Shown piece after piece: positions 31,301 through 39,775 of a stretch of DNA of 64,000 bases. Positions within the stretch are counted from its first letter, which is position 1, and every line of letters begins with the position of its first letter. Position numbers and translations under genes: made by a program. The notes below the pieces were generated by a model. That model was not told the DNA's origin. It was given only the letters and a program-made list of their open reading frames with translations, and ran no database searches. The stretch comes from Enoplolaimus lenunculus (lineage: Eukaryota > Nematoda > Enoplea > Enoplida > Thoracostomopsidae), in assembly GCA_030248215.1 (NCBI GenBank), contig JASANG010000693.1, forward strand, positions 217,936-281,935, read 5' to 3'.

Positions 31301-34300
31301 GTCAGTTATTAGTTGATACGCAACAATGAACTGTGTAACAGTAGTATAAGCATATTCCTAAGCCTAAAGCTTCAGAGTAAAACTAAGCCTGTAGCTAAAG
31401 GCTGGACTGGTCCATGAACTTTGACGCGTGACCGGAGAAAGCGTTATTGGTGTTTCATACCCGTCTCAATTTACCTGCCAAAATATTATTTTGAGATATT
31501 TCGGGTCCTGGTCAGATATTTTTATCATAATCCGATGCTAAAGTTTTGATAACGGAATCGAACAAAAGTGTAGAACAAAGCACGTAACAGTGCCTGCCAG
31601 CATATTCCTAAGCCCAAGCCTAAACCCAAGCCGAAGCCGAAGCCTAAAAATGACGAAGTAAAACTGAACTGGAGCCTCTTAAGCAAAAACAACTTAGTGT
31701 AAAGCTTAAGCAATGCTCCATTTTAGACCCGTCGGAACGAGAAATTTAAATGAAATATGGTTAAAAACAAAAAAAAGACGGAAAAATAAATGTTTTCTGT
31801 TTTTGTTAATTTCAAAATTCTACATTTTAACTAAAAGTATGCAAATTATATACTTAATTTCACATGTGACAAAATGTACCAGCGCGCGTTGCGTATTTAT
31901 TCAACAGCATTTTAACTGCAGCTTGACGAATATTTTCAAAGTTTTGGTCAATGTAAAACAACACGAGCGGAACAATATTACGAGCATATATCTAAGCCTA
32001 AGCCTAAGCGTAAGCCTAAACCTAAGCGTAAGAATAAGCATATTCCTAAGCCTAAGCCTAATCCTAAGCCTAAGCCAAGCGAAAAAATTGGTCTAACGCT
32101 TAAGCTTACTCTATTACAGTCCCACAGAAAAACGTTTTGCCCCTGATCTTTACATGGGCCAAAGTTTTTAAAAAATGACAGAGCCGAACGGGATATATAA
32201 TTTTCAAATATTCTCTTTAAACATAGCTCACATCATATATATATAAATATATATATAAATATATATATAATGAATACAACTACAGATTATAAATTCGTAC
32301 GATGGCCTAAACAATATACAGTGGACTAAGTAAAAGTAATTCGTTTCTTTTTAAAATCTTTACTTAGCCCACTGTATATTGTTTAGGCCATCGTACGTAT
32401 TGTATGCATGTATATATAGCATATCTCTAAAAATAAGGCTTGGGGCACAATATAAATTCAAGTTTTCTCTTAATTTTAATAATACATAAAACCGGAAAAT
32501 AAAAACATAAATCCCAAGTCACACGGAAAAGTTTAATACTTGAAACTTAAAGTTTTCGCTAAAACCGAAATAATTTTTTCGGTTCGAATACCGTAAAATA
32601 CTGAATTAGTTTTGCGTCTCGCTAACTCGAATTTGAACGGGAACGACCCGAGACGTTGCTCAAAAGCTAAGTTCAGTTCAACTTAACGCTATTCACCTAA
32701 GTTTGTCTTAGTTGAATATATGATTTTCGCGCTGGTTCTATGTTAATTATAAGGGCCAGCCCATTGGGACACTCGTGATCTGTGGACTTAGAGTCCACGA
32801 GTCTTATGTTTAGTTTAGGCTCAAGCTACAGGTTTAAATTTATGTTTAAGGCTTAGGACTTGGTTTACCGTCAAGCTTAGGCTTTAGACTAAGCGAGCAA
32901 GCACATGTGATTAACATGAGCCTCTGGTGATATATAATACATATATTATATATTATATATATTTGATATATCATATATTTATATATATATTTATATTATA
33001 TTATATTATATTATATATATTATATATATATATACTTTTCTGCCTCCTTCGTCCTTGGTCTGATATCTGAACTAAAACCTTAACGTGGGGTCAACCTGAT
33101 AGCCAATATCTGAACGGATGCTGTGTTGAAAAGATACCAGTTAGCAATTTTATTAAATTAACATTCGAACCACATCGCAGCCGAAACCATGCGTGTTTTT
33201 TGTAACAAATCAAGATTTTAAAATTAAATTTTACCATTGATTTTGTTTTCGAGACAGTTAAAAACGAGTTTTTATTGGCTGTTCAAGAAAACCTAAAAGG
33301 ATCTTGCCAGCCATTGAAAGACACGGACGGGTCGTCTGATTGGTTGAATTTTTTAGAAAAACTTTGGCCAACTTGTGAATTTTGCCAATTTTTCACTATG
33401 ACCCATCTGAAAGTTGCTGTGGCCTCTTTCCAATTGGTTGGAGGGGTTTTGAGTTTCCTTTGGTTTAGGAAGTTACAAGCAAATCTAAAGTAGGTTAGGA
33501 TGTTAATTTGCATTCATTGCCTAACATGGCCGATATCAGCGATTTTGATGCCAACGTATAGAGCAGGGCCGTAACAGTACTCTCTGAAGCTTAAATTAAC
33601 TTGATTTGAGCTTAAGCTAATCTAGCAGTATTAAACTATTTTTCTAGATTAACTAAACTAACAGGTAAGTTTACGCTTAGACTCGTTTAAAATCTTACAT
33701 ATTTTTAGTTTAGGCTAAAACTAAAAATTAATTCCCGGCCAAATATTATTTCTGGGCTGAAAATGTTTAAGCCAAAAATAAGTTTAACTTAAACGCGTGT
33801 TAAACTTCAAAATATGTTAGGGTATAAGTTATACTCTAATTTTGTTAGTTCGTCCAATCATTTCAAGTTTACTTATAAACAAATTTTTCAAGTTTAGCTA
33901 ATTTAAGTATAAGTTTTTAGAAAGTAGTTTAAAACCATATCCCGGGGTTACTCCGTTATCAACCAGCCCGCGTTGTACCGTAAAAGCTTACTCTATTGCA
34001 GACCCACAGAAAAACGTTCTGACACAAATGTTTACATTGGCCACTCGAGTAGTAAAAAATTTGGATTTCGATGCTGTTTGTTACTGTAACATAATTAATT
34101 ACTAGTAAATTTCGATGTATATAATTAAAAACTGTACAACTTCAAAACTCAAAACGGTCAATTTGCCTTTGAAACGTAGTCGGCTTCACCGCGATTGGTC
34201 AAGACAATACGGATTGAAGATAAAGCAATATTTTTAAATATTCGGTTTCTACACTACGGTTATATATTCCTAAAATAAACAAATATTATGAAATTTGTTA

Positions 34301-37300
34301 TTTGAAAATTGGAAATAAAATTCGTAATATTCCGATCGCAATTAAATTTCTCAAATTTTTTGCTTGTTTTAGATAACTTGCATGCCCGGGGCAGCTTGCG
34401 AAAATAGATACGGAAATTTCGTTTACAAAATTAATATATTAAATCGTTCGTTACACTTTTACGTAACTGACATGATGAATAAGGTTTTTAGTATTAAGGC
34501 TTAGGGCCATATTCTCAAATGTATATAGCACCTATCACTAGTTGGCAAACAGACCTTCAAATTTCGAACCAGCCAGTCGAGAAGTTTAAAATATGGCAAA
34601 TTATTTGCATTTGAGCGGTTCTATACTTGTGAACAAAGTCTGACATTCGTAGCTGCTGTAGTTCGCTTGTGTGAACGCCTATTGCTAACTGGTGATAGGT
34701 CCTAAACATATTTAAGTGCATAAGTCTTACGTAGGCTGATGACAAATAGGGAAAATAACAGAAACAGGAATTGAAGTGTAAAAGTTTCAAAGATGTTTTA
34801 TTTTTCTGCCAAAATGAACAATGCGTGCAAATATGCAGCCTAATTTTTTTTAAATTTTAGATGAATTTCGTCATTTGTATTTCATATCGAACAATGGGGG
34901 CATATTTGTAATGAAAAACGACGTGATGTATGAGCGTCTTGCAATTTAACCCTTTCTCACATGAATATTTTCTATTTCCCCTGAGACCTACTTTTATGCT
35001 AGGATTCGAACTCCAGTGATCGGAGTGGGAGGCGTATACCATCGCCACTCAGCTATAGGAGCTTGACGCTCGAGCCCGAGGGGGCTCTCACGTCTTGTGG
35101 TGATTTAGTACTATGTATACGTGTTGCAATTGTTAAACACGGTGCGATATATACTATTTGACGTATATACACTGCGCTGAGTTGCCTACAGGCAACTCAA
35201 TGTGAGAAGGGGTAAAACTTTGAGCATAAAAATAACAGAATTTCCGGTATTTCTAACATAAACGGAAACAGATACCGATTTTTGCCGAAAGAGGAAACGG
35301 AAATGCATATATCCGGTTACATCCTAAACTTAGGCATAATTTCTAGTTAGGGTTACGTTTATTAATATACGCTAAACTTAACTGCACCTTTATTTACGAT
35401 CCTGCAATGATTTTAATCGGAGGGTAAAATGTTAACATAAAGGTTTTTGGCGAACAACCGTAGAAACTACAGTCAATTAGCACCCCAATTACCGATTAAC
35501 TAAAACGATTCATGTCTATATATTATTAAAGCTAAAACACCCCACATACGTATTTACGACGTCAGTCCAGCACAAGTAAACATTGTTTTTAACAACATAT
35601 AACAAATCGTTTACCAAAAGAATTAGTTTGTAGAAATGTATTTATATCCAAATTCTGTAAGCTTAAAGTGTGAGTTAACGAATGCCTTCCTTGATACAGT
35701 ATAAACTTTGCGGAAACGTGTTTAAAACTCCAAAACTTTACAGAAAATTGCACAATGATGCAACTACGGCCCTGCTGGTTAAAATATAACTTCTACTAAA
35801 TCATGTAAGCTTACATTTGCTGCTTGAAGCCGTTGCAACGATGGCATATTGGAAACAGTTCGAAATCTGACCGCCATAGGCTCAATCACCTGATTAGTAC
35901 TGTTCTGAGTATGATGACTGAAACCAGAATCGGTTGATGTCTGAAAATAAAAATAATACTCAAAAAGTAAAACTGTGAGATCGGCAATTTGGTTTAATTT
36001 TAACCCCAAGATCGATTTAATTTTCTATCTTAAAAACATCTGAAATGCTAAAAATAAGTCAAATTACCACGACAATTTACAGCCAAAATATTTGTGCTTT
36101 TCTGTGGCTGGAATTGGGTTTTTTGCAAAAAATTAAATCGACTGGAAAAAACGGTATTTTTTTGTTTTTTTTTCGGAAAAACGGAAACAACGGAATTCAA
36201 AAAAATGTACTCGTATTTCAATAAATTCAAGACGCTAATGGATGCCAAATATGGAGCCAAAATGATACTGAAAGAATCAAATCACATAAATATTTTTACG
36301 AAATGTATTATCAACATTTTGTAATACATAATAAAAGCAAAAGGTACACATTGCAAAAGTTCCTGATGTCTAAAAAATGCCATCTGTCAGCTACTAAGCT
36401 GACTACAAATTTGTTGAGTTGAGTTTGGAAAATATTTGCCAACAGAATTTGTCGTTTCGCTGTTTACATATAAAATTTGATTAAAAGTTTAAAGTTTTAA
36501 ACTAAACGCATTTAGCTGGGAATGTTGCCGTCAAGCAGAAACAACAATGAAAATATATAATATATACAGCATTCATTTTGTGATTAAACGAGTCAAATTT
36601 ATCAGCGAAAACATCGCGAGTAAAATTAAGGATCAGCTGAGGAAAGAGTGGATGATGCATACTTTAACAAGAGTATGCAACTGGGTACATTCAGTGTATA
36701 AACAATGTACCCGGTACGCGTTGCGTTTTACCCTACCCCCCGTTTATTTAGAGGGGGTACAACCTTGCCGAACCATGACACTTTATGTATTCGACATCAT
36801 AAATAATCCGCTTATAGTTTAATTTAGGGTTTTGCATGTGACAACGACCCCCCTCTAAACAAGGGGGTGGGTCAGCCAAAAACGCAACTCCCGGTGATAC
36901 ATTTTGTACCATGCGGAACACCAAGAGTTGCATACTCTTGTACCATGCACTCGAGGTTGAGGCAACACAAATTACGACAGCTGCCAATGCAGTTTCGTCG
37001 CAGTTACAGTGAAAACAAACAACAAAAACGTTTGGAATATCCAATCAAGCATGCATTATTCTAAATCGAATAACTCAGCGGCTCTGATACTTAAGCAACG
37101 CTCGTTCCCATGAAAGGTGTGAGAAATGCTTATTGGTTAATTTTTGTACTGTGCAAAACTAAAAAAATGTTTAAATACACAAAATTATACAAAACCCATG
37201 TAAAGATCAGGCGCGGATCATTGATATTCCGCGCAGCTGCAATAGAATAAGTTTAATAGCTTTAGACTATTTTTTGCTTTATGCTTAGGCTTAGGAATTT

Positions 37301-37830
37301 GCTTGTACCAGTATTTAGGCGCTGTCTTATACATTGGCCCGAATATAGATCAGTAATCATTTATAAGATGGCCAGTGTAAACAACAGGGGCGGAACAGTG
37401 TTATAAGCTTATTTCTAAGCCTAAGCCTAATCGTCAGAACATAAGCCTGAGCCTAAGCCTAAGCGTGAAAACCTAAGCCTAAGCCATGCAAAAAATAGTC
37501 CAAAGCTTAAGCTTATTCCATTCCAGTTGCACAGCAAAACGTTCCGCTCCTGATCTTTGCATGGGCCCATAGGAAACGGTTAATATTTACCGAATGATAT
37601 GATATTTTTCTGGAATTCATGGGTTCAATTTTGGCAATTTTGATATCAGTCGCAATTTCTGGTGCTACAGTTACGGTACATGCTCGCCTCGTTGATAATG
37701 GACCGGCAACGTGAGACCTTTGATGGCTGAGTTGGTTTTCGTCCGCAGTCCCGGAAGTGGAATACAAATATTGATAATATGCCGGATTGTGACGTTTGAT
37801 CCATTGTAACTGCGATAGAACAGCGTCCAT
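18964..37830 (-). CDS. Voltage-gated calcium channel beta subunit (CACNB)
   Basis: Cytoplasmic auxiliary subunit that binds the alpha-1 subunit of high-voltage calcium channels and controls its trafficking and gating. Exons from 5' to 3': tentative 37830-37591 and 35940-35815; then 30294-30207, 29092-28970, 28795-28668, 27918-27839, 26424-26318, 25431-25292, 23913-23795, 22381-22230, 20901-20806, 19308-18964. The last ten join in frame at every junction. The SH3 domain reads [15 protein letters not shown] and [20 protein letters not shown]; the variable HOOK linker follows; the guanylate-kinase-like domain reads [69 protein letters not shown], and [20 protein letters not shown]. One stretch after ADISLAKRS differs from the usual family sequence. 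The protein ends in a Gln-rich tail. Introns are 0.17-5.5 kb and loaded with MITEs. The identification is firm; the N-terminus is not. Confidence 0.96.
19353..19410 (+). mobile_element. MITE family E, left arm
   Basis: TTCTTAAATGTGTGTAGCAC and ATATCACCAGTTAGCAATA. No right arm nearby; in the last CACNB intron. Confidence 0.6.
19455..19842 (-). mobile_element. TTAGGC MITE family A, composite with large palindrome
   Basis: GGCTATTGCATAGAACAGGG at the left and GATGTTTGCATGGGCC at the right. At 19703-19822 two family ends face each other: GGAACGTTTTTTCTGTGGGA to CTGCAATAAAGTAAG, then its near-perfect complement. It looks like a fold-back or two head-to-head copies. Confidence 0.75.
20030..20145 (-). 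repeat. Repeat family N, copy 2
   Basis: Words TTTGCATATTTGACCTTCTC and ATGACCTGCCGGAATCATTT correspond to the complement of the other N copies. Confidence 0.5.
20402..20610. mobile_element. Palindromic MITE family C, complete copy 1
   Basis: CTCTGCAAAAAATGGTGAGT at the left and CGCCATTTTTTGCAGTG at the right. The whole 209 bases are nearly self-complementary, with GAGTCAAATTGACTC cores and TAGGCTCTACGG-type arms. Confidence 0.85.
20806..20901 (-). CDS. CACNB exon (GK domain, [13 protein letters not shown])
   Basis: 32 codons, phase 0 at both ends: [20 protein letters not shown] followed by [12 protein letters not shown]. Acceptor AATTTTAG, donor GTAAAC. It matches the conserved helix of beta subunits almost residue for residue. 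Confidence 0.97.
20979..21157 (-). mobile_element. TTAGGC MITE family B
   Basis: TGGCCAATGTTAACTTTACG at the left, CCTAAG words, AATGTAATCTAGAATCTAAA, then CCTGGACGCCAGTTAAAGTA at the right. Confidence 0.8.
21760..21870. repeat. CCGGAG repeat family L
   Basis: CCGGAGGTCTGCTTGCGGCT and GGCTCTGGCTCCGGTACCAC, interspersed with TCCGGC words. Confidence 0.55.
22230..22381 (-). CDS. CACNB exon (GK domain, [13 protein letters not shown])
   Basis: Acceptor TTCTTTCAG, donor GTAAAAAC. It reads [34 protein letters not shown] and [16 protein letters not shown]. Open sequence beyond both splice sites is intron read-through. Confidence 0.97.
22695..22975. mobile_element. Repeat family J, longest copy
   Basis: Begins ACGTTCAAGTTTTTGCAACA and ends AAAGCTTGCACGTGTGAATG. 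Inside are CAGCTTTGAAGTTCTTGCAG and TTCACTGGAATTCATGCTAT, shared with 46142-46270. Imperfect inverted ends suggest a MITE. Confidence 0.65.
23310..23765. repeat. Minisatellite, unit about 48 bases, about nine copies
   Basis: The unit is GTTGAAACATAAATGAGAGT, ATTTTTTCTTTTTTTCATTT, TAAAATT with length changes in the T run. It ends about 35 bases from a CACNB exon. Confidence 0.95.
23795..23913 (-). CDS. CACNB exon (GK domain, [13 protein letters not shown])
   Basis: Acceptor TTTTTCAG, donor [25 protein letters not shown] is conserved; the following [20 protein letters not shown] does not resemble the usual segment at this place. Phase fits both neighbours exactly. Confidence 0.92.
24245..24595. 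mobile_element. Repeat family O, copy 1
   Basis: Dense AGTTTAAGTAAACTT-type palindromic words with AGCCCAGAAATTGTATG in the middle and GTTAATCTAGAAAGTTAGTT near the end. The inverted counterpart is at 33590-33960. Confidence 0.65.
24713..24772 (+). mobile_element. MITE family E, left arm
   Basis: ATACTCAAATGTGTGTAGCA, CCTATCATCAGTTAGCAATA. The matching right arm may be the one at 25214-25272, with a family A element inserted between. Confidence 0.6.
24853..25017 (+). mobile_element. TTAGGC MITE family A inside a family E copy
   Basis: GTCCATGTATAGAACAGGGT at the left, TCCTGTTCTATACATGGGCC at the right. It lies between the two separated arms of a family E element. Confidence 0.8.
25214..25272 (+). 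mobile_element. MITE family E, right arm
   Basis: CTATCACCAACTGGTCATAG, GTGCTACATACATTTGAGAA, TATGAGC. It ends 20 bases from the donor of a CACNB exon. Confidence 0.65.
25292..25431 (-). CDS. CACNB exon (start of GK domain)
   Basis: [20 protein letters not shown] and [20 protein letters not shown], then KHRFEGR. This is the hallmark of the beta-subunit GK domain, whose nucleotide loop is degenerate. Donor GTGAGCC. A family E repeat end lies 20 bases downstream of the donor. Confidence 0.97.
25461..25533 (+). tRNA. tRNA-like sequence (probable pseudogene)
   Basis: A box TAGTCGAGTGG at 25468 and B box GGCTTCGAATC at 25511, spaced 43 bases as in a tRNA. The anticodon stem does not pair well. 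It lies 30 bases from a CACNB exon on the opposite strand. Confidence 0.4.
25797..26091. mobile_element. GC-rich MITE family I with CGTCACCCGTCCGG array
   Basis: GAGTTGCGCCATACTTTTGT at the left, ATAGTGAAACCCTTAA at the right. The inside is tandem GTCACCCGTCCGGTGCCGTC and CGTCGTGCGTCACCCGTCCG units. Arg/Ser/Pro-rich open frames here are repeat translations. Confidence 0.8.
26090..26222 (+). mobile_element. TTAGGC MITE family A
   Basis: GTAACGTTTGTCTGAGGGAC and TGCAATAAGCTTCTAGACTA, TTAGGC words, GCGGCCTATACTTTGGCC at the right. The left terminus seems cut by the neighbouring family I element. Confidence 0.7.
26318..26424 (-). CDS. CACNB exon (HOOK/linker)
   Basis: [20 protein letters not shown] to KKNFFKK. 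The FFKK end matches the family motif just before the GK domain. Acceptor TATTTACAG, donor GTTAGT. The longer open frame that overlaps it is out of phase. Confidence 0.9.
26557..27236 (+). mobile_element. TTAGGC MITE family B, greatly expanded copy
   Basis: GGTCCATGTTACTTTAAGGG at the left, CCCCTTAAAGTAACATTGGC at the right. About 550 bases inside consist of about 13 units of 41 bases: AACGCTTATGCGTAGGCTTA, GGCTTAGGAACTCATTTTTG, C. Units differ by few bases, so the expansion is recent. Confidence 0.95.
27509..27751 (-). mobile_element. TTAGGC MITE family A
   Basis: CTTGTAGAGAACAGTGCCGG at the left, 12 or so GCCTAA words, AACGATCCGACCCTGTTCTA and TACATAAGCC at the right. It lies about 90 bases from a CACNB exon. 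Confidence 0.85.
27839..27918 (-). CDS. CACNB exon (HOOK, variable)
   Basis: Acceptor ACTTTACAG, donor GTATAAAT. It reads [20 protein letters not shown] then EIPASP. No strong homology is expected in this linker; phase (1 and 1) fits both neighbouring exons exactly. It may be alternatively used. Confidence 0.75.
28265..28460 (-). repeat. Repeat family K
   Basis: GTCAGCCGGGTATGCGCAAT, TATTGTAAACAAAGTAATGC and CCAAAATACGTATGCGGGAC, the complement of copies near 525 and 43735. Confidence 0.65.
28668..28795 (-). CDS. CACNB exon (second half of SH3)
   Basis: [20 protein letters not shown] and [20 protein letters not shown]. The NNDWWIGR motif is diagnostic. Acceptor GGTTTAG, donor GTAAGTC. Confidence 0.97.
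28841..28912 (+). tRNA. tRNA-like sequence in a 174-base CACNB intron
   Basis: A box TAGCTCAGCGG at 28848 and B box GAGATCGAGTCC at 28891. Ends GCAG and CTGC can pair. The loop ACTGCTAA would present GCT, but the anticodon stem has only about three pairs and no long variable arm, so a serine tRNA is unlikely. Probably a degenerate tRNA or SINE head. Confidence 0.45.
28970..29092 (-). CDS. CACNB exon (first half of SH3)
   Basis: 41 codons: [41 protein letters not shown]. Acceptor AATTTTAG, donor GTAAGCC. The intron to the next exon is only 174 bases and contains a tRNA-like sequence on the opposite strand. Confidence 0.97.
29385..29580. repeat. Minisatellite, 63-base unit, three near-identical copies
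   Basis: The unit is GTGAAAACAGGTCAAAAAGT, AAATTGAAACATTTCGTGGA, CTCAATTTCCCACTGCGGTT, GAG. Copies are almost identical. Confidence 0.95.
29788..29986. mobile_element. Palindromic MITE family C, complete copy 2
   Basis: CACAGTAAAAAATGGGAAGT and CCCCATTTTTTACAGTG, arms with GAGTCAAATTTGACT words and TTTCCTGACTACACAAACTG. Confidence 0.88.
30207..30294 (-). CDS. CACNB exon before SH3 (probable)
   Basis: Acceptor TTGGTCAG, donor GTACGT. In the frame demanded by the SH3 exon it reads [21 protein letters not shown]. The family has a helix of the type REAERQALLQLEKAK here, so position and ending fit, although similarity is low. Confidence 0.6.
31326..31735 (-). mobile_element. TTAGGC MITE family A, two broken copies
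   Basis: GTAACAGTAGTATAAGCATA at 31335, and GTGTAGAACAAAGCACGTAA at 31568 followed by a run of CCTAAGCC/CCGAAGCC words to about 31715. Right ends are lost or diverged. Confidence 0.6.
31946..32160 (-). mobile_element. TTAGGC MITE family A
   Basis: GGTCAATGTAAAACAACACG at the left; CTAAGC runs; CAGTCCCACAGAAAAACGTT and CCCCTGATCTTTACATGGGC at the right. Confidence 0.9.
32297..32397. repeat. Near-perfect hairpin, arms about 38 bases
   Basis: TACGATGGCCTAAACAATAT ... ACTAAGTAAA and TTTACTTAG ... ATATTGTTTAGGCCATCGTA are complementary with one mismatch around a 25-base loop. No other copy seen in the window. Confidence 0.9.
32935..33035. repeat. TATA-rich microsatellite
   Basis: Alternating ATATAT and TATTATA words for about 100 bases, inside the largest CACNB intron. 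Confidence 0.9.
33557..34042. mobile_element. Family A element interrupted by family O
   Basis: Family A ends TATAGAGCAGGGCCGTAACA (33557) and CAGACCCACAGAAAAACGTT to TTTACATTGGCC (34042) flank the inverted family O copy at 33590-33960 (GTTTACGCTTAGACTCGTTT, TTATTTCTGGGCTG). Confidence 0.6.
34505..34722 (+). mobile_element. Inverted-repeat MITE family E, complete copy
   Basis: GGCCATATTCTCAAATGTAT, CACCTATCACTAGTTGGCAA and at the right GCTAACTGGTGATAGGTCCT, CATATTTAAG. In the large CACNB intron. Confidence 0.75.
34946..35215 (-). mobile_element. TTAA-type MITE family F with tRNA-like module, copy 3
   Basis: TTAACCCTTTCTCACATGAA at the left, CAATGTGAGAAGGGGTAA at the right. The minus strand has TAGCTGAGTGG (A box) and GTTCGAATCC (B box) and then AGGCAACTCA/TGAGTTGCC stem words near the end. 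Confidence 0.88.
35815..35940 (-). CDS. Possible CACNB N-terminal exon 2
   Basis: Acceptor TTATTTTCAG, donor GTAAGC, 42 codons in phase 0: [20 protein letters not shown] and on to [11 protein letters not shown]. It joins in frame to the exon at 37591-37830. It does not join in phase to the exon at 30207-30294, so an exon is missing between or the two belong to another transcript. Confidence 0.45.
36644..36957. mobile_element. Palindromic MITE family H, complete copy
   Basis: AGAGTGGATGATGCATACTT at the left, GAGTTGCATACTCTTGTACC and ATGCACTC at the right; CCCGTTTATTTAGAGGGGG and CCCCCCTCTAAACAAGGGGG face each other in the middle. Confidence 0.8.
37195..37339 (+). mobile_element. TTAGGC MITE family A
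   Basis: CCCATGTAAAGATCAGGCGC at the left, TAGGCGCTGTCTTATACATT and GGCC at the right; only two TTAGGC words. Confidence 0.82.
37370..37568 (-). mobile_element. TTAGGC MITE family A next to an exon
   Basis: GGCCAGTGTAAACAACAGGG at the left, AAAACGTTCCGCTCCTGATC and TTTGCATGGGCC at the right. The right end lies about 22 bases from the donor of the exon at 37591-37830. Confidence 0.88.
37591..37830 (-). CDS. Possible first coding exon (CACNB N-terminus or separate gene)
   Basis: 80 codons starting [20 protein letters not shown], ending [10 protein letters not shown] at donor GTAAAT. N-termini of beta subunits are not conserved, so homology cannot decide. A family A element ends about 20 bases downstream of the donor. 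Confidence 0.45.
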
Positions 37831-38078
37831 ATTGCAAAGTTAATGTAAAATATTAATTTTAACTTTTAATTTCGGATAATTCTGTAAAAACAAAATGCGG
37901 TTGATACCTTTAAAATGTTATACATCCTCAAAAATAAAATGTGTACACGGTGTGAAAAATGAAAAATCAATTCCAAGGCACTATCTGATTTCATTTTTAT
38001 TGGAATTCAACTTTGAGAAATACAATATTTTAATATTAAAGTGAAAATAAATTTCGCAATTTTAAAATCAATTTTGTA

Positions 38079-38340
38079 CACTGTAAAATGCTGATGAGTT
38101 GATTATAAAATCAACTCGGAGAGCGAATTATTTATTTGTGATTATTTCTGAGTTCAGAACAGTAAACATAAACTCGTGCTGAGCTGATTTGTTTCCGGGT
38201 GAGTTGTGATTTGAATGAACTCAGAATGAGATCAATAAAATATAGAATTCTGTGTTGTGAAAGAACTAAACTCAAAGCTCAGACTTCTGAGTGGATTCAA
38301 CTCATTCTGAGTTAAAATCAATTCAATGGAATTTACAGTG
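38079..38340. mobile_element. Palindromic MITE family D, copy 3
   Basis: CACTGTAAAATGCTGATGAG at the left and ATGGAATTTACAGTG at the right, GAGTTGATT words inside. Confidence 0.85.
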
Positions 38341-38869
38341 TTCATGGCAGTTCGCAGGAAGACGGCACTTCATATAAACTAAAGTGGGTCGATGATGCTA
38401 ACGATTAATCAGCATATTTTATTTGCTCGACCTCAAATATCCAACCCTGAATCGTACAGTTCGTTTGTTTGAAAACCTATCACTAACTGATGATTTACGT
38501 AAAAACGTAGCTGAGAATATGTCTCTAAGTTTCAAATCTCATTTTATTGTTCGATAATTGTAAAGTTTAAGTTTTTTCTAAAAAATATAGTTTACGTTTT
38601 AAAATTTAAGCAAAATAAGCAATTTGCACTCCGAGCTGTCACAAAGAATTGCAAGATGCAATAAATTGCTAATTCACACACAAACAAACCACTTGTAATC
38701 TTTGTATGGTCTTTGTTTGTGACTCATTGTTAACGCAAATTCTATTGTTTTTTCCTACGAACGGTTTTAGTTTATTTGTAATTTAAATTTGTTAACTCAA
38801 AATCAAACAATATATATTTAAGCTTTAAAACGGAACCAATCTTGGCATCCTTAAAAATCGAATTTTGGA

Positions 38870-39030
38870 AAAAGTCAAATTTGGGGATGACCTGAGATCA
38901 CGAGAAGTAGGCGAACTCTGAAATATGCAAAAATGTTCAAAATCTGACGATCCATTTTTCGACAATTGTCAGATTATGACAAGCTCAAATATGCAAAAAA
39001 TTTTTTTCAAATCTGACCATTTTTGAGTCA
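38870..39030. repeat. Repeat family N, copy 3
   Basis: GGGATGACCTGAGATCACGA, GAAATATGCAAAAATGTTCA and a second ATGACAAGCTCAAATATGCA word. Confidence 0.55.
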
Positions 39031-39117
39031 AACACCGGTCTTGAATGTGGACAACGCAATGGACAATCAGCGACCTTTTGGTGTCTATTGCCAGTTTTAT
39101 CAAATGCGTGTAGTATC

Positions 39118-39416
39118 GGTCCATGTTACTTTAAGGGGCGTTCCGGTTTCTGGTGAGTCTATAAACAAGTCGGTTTAGATTGTAGATTACATTTTTTGCC
39201 TAGGCTTAGAAACATATTTATGCAACGCTAAGGCTTAGGTTTAGGAACACATTTATGCAACGCTTAGGCTTAGGCTTAGGAACACATTTTTGCAACGCTT
39301 AGGCTTAGGCTTAGGAACACATTTATGCAACGCTTAGGCTTAGGAACACATTTTTGCAACGCTTAGGCTTTGGAACACGCTTAATCTACTGTTACGCCAC
39401 TTAAAGTAACATTGGC
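39118..39416 (+). mobile_element. TTAGGC MITE family B, expanded copy
   Basis: GGTCCATGTTACTTTAAGGG at the left, CGCCACTTAAAGTAACATTG at the right; about five units of AACGCTTAGGCTTAGGCTTA, GGAACACATTTATGC inside. Confidence 0.92.
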
Positions 39417-39602
39417 AGTAGCGTCTATTAAACCAGTTGGTGATTCGTCTTGTAAAACTTTTGAACGTTAGACAATGATACATATTCACCATTTGATCGG
39501 TACGCACTTTAAGCAGTAGAAAGACATTCAGCCAGGAACAAAGTAACTGATTTCCAGCATATTTAGTCTTGCCTAAAACGAAGATAGCGTAGTAAAGTTT
39601 TA

Positions 39603-39775
39603 CGCCGAATGTAAAGAACAGGGGCGGAACAGTATTATAAGCATATTGCTAAGCCTGAAACTAAGCCTAAGATTAAACCTAACCGTAAGAATGGGCATAT
39701 TCCTAAACCTAAGCCTAAGCCTAAGCCTAATCCAAGCAAAAAATGGTCTAAAGCGTAAGCTTACTCTATTCTATA
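39603..39775 (-). mobile_element. TTAGGC MITE family A, right end lost
   Basis: GCCGAATGTAAAGAACAGGG, CGGAACAGTATTATAAGCAT, CCTAAG runs, TAAGCTTACTCTATT; the PolyC-side terminus is missing. Confidence 0.75.

Noticed and set aside
33275-33513. Overlapping frames on both strands of about 75 codons
   Set aside because: No homology, no clear splice context in phase with CACNB; an exon cannot be excluded but is not supported.
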